9,497 bases of DNA, taken from NCBI GenBank assembly GCA_937907595.1, contig CALCXL010000887.1:1-9497 (forward strand). The letters run 5' to 3'. The notes under the pieces are model-generated. The model saw only the letters and a program-made list of their open reading frames with translations, was not told the DNA's origin and made no database searches. Made by a program: the position numbers and the translations under genes. The DNA is from an uncultured Pseudomonadota bacterium. Its GTDB lineage: Bacteria > Myxococcota_A > UBA796 > UBA9615. Shown one piece after another: positions 6,380 to 9,497 of the stretch; within the stretch, counting starts at the first letter, position 1, and each line of letters opens with the position of its first letter.

Positions 6380-7405
6380 TCAGCCCTCCAGCGCCGCCCT
6401 CACGTGATCGACCATCCAGGCGCCCACATCCAGCTTCGCGTCGAGCATGCGCTGACGCTTGTCGGCCCACTGCTGCGCGGCGCCGGGCAGGTCGTCGATG
6501 ATCTGCTTCGCCTTGTCCTCGGCCACCTGCTGCGACGCCGTGTTCCACAGCAGACCGAACCGCTCCTCCAGCTCCAGCATGTAGCCCAGGCGGGCGGTGT
6601 GCATGAACACGGCGGGGGTGCCCAGGATCGCCGCCTCCGCCGCCATGGTCGCGCCTTCGCCGACGTACAGCGAAGCCTCGGCCAGCAGGTGGTGGATGCG
6701 GTGGGGCGGCACGGTCATGGCGTGCTCGGCCAATTCGGGAGGCACCCCGCGCTCCCCGGTGATGACGACGCGGATGCGCTGCTTGAGGTCGTTCACGAAG
6801 CGCACGGGGTTGGCGAAGCCGGTGTCGCCGACGTCGTGGCTGGCCTCCCAGCTGACCAGCCGCACCACGGCGAAGGGCTCGTCGGGGCCCAGCCCGGCCT
6901 CCTGGCGCACGGTGGGGTCGACGGTGAAGCGGCTGGGGTGCAGGTAGGCCAGCTCGTGGTAGCCGGCGTAGCGCTCGGCCTTCTTGGGGGCCGGGCCCTG
7001 GTAGGACTCGGGCAGGAAGAGGCGCGAGCACAGCGGGTAGACGAAGCGGTTGGTCGCCGTCGCCGTCTCCGTATCGTAGTAGACCCAGGAGGGCACGCGG
7101 GTGGCGCGGCCGACGGGGGCGATGACGGGGCCCATGATCCCCAGCATCAGATCCGGCTTGAAGCGACGCACGCGGCGGGTGAGCTTGAGCGTGCGCACCA
7201 CCATCTCCCGGGCCAGGCCGACGGCGCCGCCGCCGATGCCCGTCAGCACCTCATGCGGCAGGTCGTAGGCAGCCAGCAGCTCCAGGGTGACGTCCTTCTC
7301 CCGGGCGGTGAAGAGGACGTCGCCGCCCTCGGCCAGCGCGGTCTCCGCCAGGTGGCGAAAGAAGTGGACGTGGGCGGGGTGCAGGACGTCGAACAGCAGC
7401 CTCAT
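6380..7405 (-). CDS. DUF354 family, GT-B-like glycosyltransferase/epimerase-fold protein
   Basis: A 341-residue cytoplasmic protein of the poorly studied DUF354 group, which resembles GT-B enzymes and UDP-GlcNAc 2-epimerase; the activity is not established. The N-terminus MRLLFDVLHPAHVHFFRHLA (1-20) is the family hallmark, followed by VLFTAREKDVTLELLAAY (30-47) and TGIGGGAVGL (55-64). In the C-terminal half, VGEGATMAAEAAILGTPAVF (248-267) is the typical nucleotide-sugar-binding region of GT-B folds, with Glu250 and Glu257 and the Gly-Thr-Pro turn. I chose the ATG at 7405, not an in-frame start at 7444, because homology begins there, it overlaps the upstream stop by ATGA, and GGGGG lies six bases before it. 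It is thus translationally coupled to the GT-C gene and likely acts in the same pathway, perhaps adding a sugar to the same lipid carrier or polymer. Confidence 0.9.
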   Translation of the reverse strand: MRLLFDVLHPAHVHFFRHLAETALAEGGDVLFTAREKDVTLELLAAYDLPHEVLTGIGGGAVGLAREMVVRTLKLTRRVRRFKPDLMLGIMGPVIAPVGRATRVPSWVYYDTETATATNRFVYPLCSRLFLPESYQGPAPKKAERYAGYHELAYLHPSRFTVDPTVRQEAGLGPDEPFAVVRLVSWEASHDVGDTGFANPVRFVNDLKQRIRVVITGERGVPPELAEHAMTVPPHRIHHLLAEASLYVGEGATMAAEAAILGTPAVFMHTARLGYMLELEERFGLLWNTASQQVAEDKAKQIIDDLPGAAQQWADKRQRMLDAKLDVGAWMVDHVRAALEG

Positions 7406-9294
7406 TTGGTGCCCCCAGCGCGTCTCTGGCGCTTCTTCTGCCACTCGGCGTGACGGCGCTTGCGCACCTTCCAGCGGCGATGGTTCATGGTCGGGTCGTT
7501 GCGGGGGGTCAGCAGATCGGCGTAGGTGGCGTCCTTGTCGTAGTGGCCGTAGCGGGAGCGCCAGTCCAGGGCGAAGAAGGACCAGTCGACCTGCCTCTCC
7601 GAGCGGGTCAGCTCAGGCAGGCGGTCCGTACCGTGGATCAGCCAGAGCTCGCCGCGGCCGTGCTTTGCGTCGGCCACCAGCTTCACGGTCTTCTCCGACA
7701 GGGTGATGACCTGGTTGTGCTTGACGCGCTGCCCGTCGACCCGGGCCGTGCCCTTCCAGCCGCCCAGGAACCACACGCGGTACTCCCCGGCGGTGAGGAT
7801 CTCCGCGTCGCCTTTCATGGGCCTCGAGCTGGAGGCCCGGATCCGCCCGCCGGCGCCGTAGAGGTTGGGCCGCAGGGGCACGAAGTGGGTCCAGTGCCAG
7901 GTGCGCTCCCGCGGGTGCATGTAGCGATCGCGGCTCATGTAGGTGCGCACGAAGAACTGGGGTTTGTGCTCCCGCGCGAGCTTGATGTAGGCGCTGCCGC
8001 CCCGCTGCCGCCGGATCTTGGTGCGCGTGGCCCCGGTGTTGAGGAAGGTCGTCTCGTAGTAGCCGGGCACCAGCGCCAGCCCGTCCCAGTAGGGCACGGG
8101 GTCGGGGAACAGCTCCGCCACGTCCTCCAGCACGCTCATGGCCAGGGCGTTGTCCGTCCGAAGGATCTTCTCCTCGAAGGGCCGCGCGATGCCCCAGGCC
8201 TGCCAGCCCACCGCCGCCACCAGCAGCAGGGGCAACAGCGCGTGGGCGCGGCGATGCAGCCAGGCCAGGCCCAGGCCCGCCGGACCCGCCACCGCCAGGA
8301 CCAGGTAGGGCTCGAAGGAGGCGACGTAGTACACGCGGAAGCCGCTGTGCACCTTGATCGTGCCCAGGAGCAGCAGGCCGATGAGCGCCGCCGCCAGGGA
8401 ACGCGGCACCCGACGGGCCAGGGCGATGCACGCGGGCACGGCGGCCAGGGCCATCGCCCACACCCAGGTGCCCCGGCTCAGGCAGCGGACCAGGACCTCC
8501 TTCTTGTCGGCCATGGAGACGCCGGCGCGGAAGGCCGTGTCCAGGCCGACCTGCACCGTCGTCTGCGCGACCGCGCCCACGTGGCCTTCGAGCAGGCCCA
8601 GGATCGCGAACCAGCCGGCCATCGCCGCCGCGGTGGTGGCGGCGACGATGCCGACGTTGAGGAAGCGAAGGCCCGGCCGCAGGGGGCGCGCGGCCACCAG
8701 CAGGTACAGCGCCCAGGCCGCGCCGATCGCCACCACGTTGAAGACCGACTTCTGGGAGACCAGGCCGGCGGCGGCGAAGAGCAGGCCGCCCACCACCAAT
8801 TGCGCGCGGCGCGGGTTCGGGCGCAGCAGCAGGGCCATGGCGCCCAGGGTCAGGGGGATGGCGTAGGTGTCGGTGCGCACCTCGAAGGCGTGGCCGCGCC
8901 AGTCCCCGGACGTCGCCAGGAGCATCACCGCGGTCAAGGCACCCCAGGCACCCGCGCGCGTGGGGGCGGGCTCGTCGCCGCGGGGACGCAGGGCCAGACC
9001 GGCCACGAAGAACAAGGTCACGGCCGACGCCAGCACGCTCATCAGCCGGAAGCCGTGCACCGACTGCACCGGGCTGGGCAGGTAGTTCAGGGGCAGCAGC
9101 AGCAGCCAGAGCAGGCCCGGGCGCCCCGGTCGGATGAAGTCGCCGTGCTGGAAGCGGGTGACGTGGCGGAAGACGTTGGTCTCGTCGCAGTGCAGGGCCG
9201 CGGTCAGCGCCGAGGGCAACAGGGAGGCCGCGCCGGCCACGATCGCGGCGCCGAGCAGGAGGCGGAGCCAACGGGGGGCGGGGTCTTGGGCCAT
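7402..9294 (-). CDS. GT-C fold membrane glycosyltransferase (family 39-like) with soluble C-terminal domain
   Basis: Probably transfers a sugar from a polyprenyl-phosphate donor on the periplasmic side. The 630-residue protein has about 11-12 hydrophobic segments between residues 9 and 369. The first is followed by LHCDETNVFRH (34-44), where Asp37-Glu38 match the catalytic acidic pair in the first outer loop of PMT/ArnT-type enzymes. Residues 370-630 are soluble. TAGEYRVWFLGGWKG (501-515) and the following VDGQRVKHNQVITL look like a beta-sandwich of the kind appended to such transferases. The end is strongly basic (about 606-630, rich in Arg/Lys), presumably cytoplasmic or bound to anionic polymer. 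Start ATG 9294 is preferred: upstream in-frame residues are Pro/Ser-rich with no conserved look, and the ATG is directly followed by the first helix. Its TGA overlaps the DUF354 start (ATGA). Substrate and exact family are inferred. Confidence 0.88.
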   Translation of the reverse strand: MAQDPAPRWLRLLLGAAIVAGAASLLPSALTAALHCDETNVFRHVTRFQHGDFIRPGRPGLLWLLLLPLNYLPSPVQSVHGFRLMSVLASAVTLFFVAGLALRPRGDEPAPTRAGAWGALTAVMLLATSGDWRGHAFEVRTDTYAIPLTLGAMALLLRPNPRRAQLVVGGLLFAAAGLVSQKSVFNVVAIGAAWALYLLVAARPLRPGLRFLNVGIVAATTAAAMAGWFAILGLLEGHVGAVAQTTVQVGLDTAFRAGVSMADKKEVLVRCLSRGTWVWAMALAAVPACIALARRVPRSLAAALIGLLLLGTIKVHSGFRVYYVASFEPYLVLAVAGPAGLGLAWLHRRAHALLPLLLVAAVGWQAWGIARPFEEKILRTDNALAMSVLEDVAELFPDPVPYWDGLALVPGYYETTFLNTGATRTKIRRQRGGSAYIKLAREHKPQFFVRTYMSRDRYMHPRERTWHWTHFVPLRPNLYGAGGRIRASSSRPMKGDAEILTAGEYRVWFLGGWKGTARVDGQRVKHNQVITLSEKTVKLVADAKHGRGELWLIHGTDRLPELTRSERQVDWSFFALDWRSRYGHYDKDATYADLLTPRNDPTMNHRRWKVRKRRHAEWQKKRQRRAGGTK

Positions 9295-9304
9295 GAGCCG
9301 GCGG

Positions 9305-9333
9305 ACGGTAGGAACCGGCCTGTCAACCGTCAA
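9305..9333 (-). promoter_or_regulatory. Candidate promoter of the GT-C/DUF354 operon
   Basis: On the minus strand TTGACG (9333-9328) is separated by 17 bases from TACCGT (9310-9305). The -35 box is good (5 of 6), the -10 box poor. Transcription would begin about four bases before the ATG at 9294, giving a nearly leaderless message, which fits the absence of a visible ribosome site. A second TTGACA lies within the spacer. Confidence 0.3.
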
Positions 9334-9425
9334 GGGCGGCGGTGGGGTGGTCAGAGCTTGTGAGTGAATCGAGGCCGAAGGCGAGAGCGGCGAGGACAAG
9401 CCGTCGGGCCGCCCGGGAAGGCGGG

Positions 9426-9441
9426 GCGTGGCCGGCCACGC
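9426..9441. repeat. Perfect 16-base palindrome
   Basis: GCGTGGCC followed directly by GGCCACGC. It has no loop, so it suits a dimeric DNA-binding protein better than an RNA hairpin. It sits 132 bases upstream of the GT-C start, possibly an operator for that operon or for a gene beyond the edge. In GC-rich DNA a chance origin is possible. Confidence 0.6.
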
Positions 9442-9497
9442 GAGCCGAGCGGGTGGTTCGAGGGCGCAGTCATCGTCGGTCGTAGCCCGGCATTCGA

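Larger units (their letters stand above)
9295..9497. other. Non-coding region upstream of the GT-C gene
   Basis: This stretch to the right edge shows no convincing gene. It holds a weak candidate promoter (9305-9333, minus) and a 16-base palindrome (9426-9441). A plus-strand frame from GTG 9428 stays open to the edge but is too short to judge. Confidence 0.5.

Noticed and set aside
7450..9363. 637-codon plus-strand frame antisense to the GT-C gene
   Set aside because: Its product is repetitive and rich in Gln, Arg, His and Gly with no motif, whereas the minus strand has a clear membrane transferase. It is a shadow of codon bias.
9351..9473. 40-codon minus-strand frame starting at ATG 9473
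   Set aside because: Pro/Arg-rich, no ribosome site, no recognisable features. It lies in apparent non-coding DNA.

Overview
The window is very GC-rich, with strongly G/C-biased third codon positions and frequent GTG/TTG starts. It carries a Ser/Thr protein kinase of the GGMAEVF type common in Myxococcota, next to an oligoribonuclease (orn). Together these suggest a myxobacterium-like (former deltaproteobacterial) chromosome, perhaps from an uncultured lineage. The taxonomy is inference from style only. No mobile element, tRNA, rRNA or CRISPR array was seen.

Layout: (1) 1-2043, minus strand: a PAPS-type sulfotransferase followed 28 bases later by a Ser/Thr kinase whose C-terminus runs off the left edge. 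(2) 2044-2228: a divergent intergenic region with a short GGGCGA tandem repeat. (3) 2229-4607, plus strand: a second, distantly related sulfotransferase and a B12-binding-type radical SAM enzyme. (4) 4648-5202, minus strand: orn, convergent with the radical SAM gene. (5) 5344-6354, plus strand: a DPM1-like family 2 glycosyltransferase with two C-terminal membrane helices. (6) 9294-6380, minus strand: a large multi-membrane-span GT-C (family 39-like) glycosyltransferase translationally coupled by an ATGA overlap to a DUF354 (GT-B-like) protein. (7) 9295-9497: a non-coding upstream region with a perfect 16-base palindrome.

Taken together, the two sulfotransferases, the GT2, the GT-C and the DUF354 protein look like part of a surface glycan or glycolipid locus. 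By analogy with DPM1/PMT and ArnC/ArnT, the GT2 could charge a polyprenyl phosphate with a sugar that the GT-C enzyme then transfers on the periplasmic side. The sulfotransferases could decorate the product. The genes lie on both strands in several transcription units, and orn, a housekeeping gene, sits among them, so a single pathway is a hypothesis. Nothing here is clearly a new defence or mobile system. The most unusual points are the missing canonical start of the first sulfotransferase, the Ser-to-Ala change in the second, and the orphan radical SAM enzyme.
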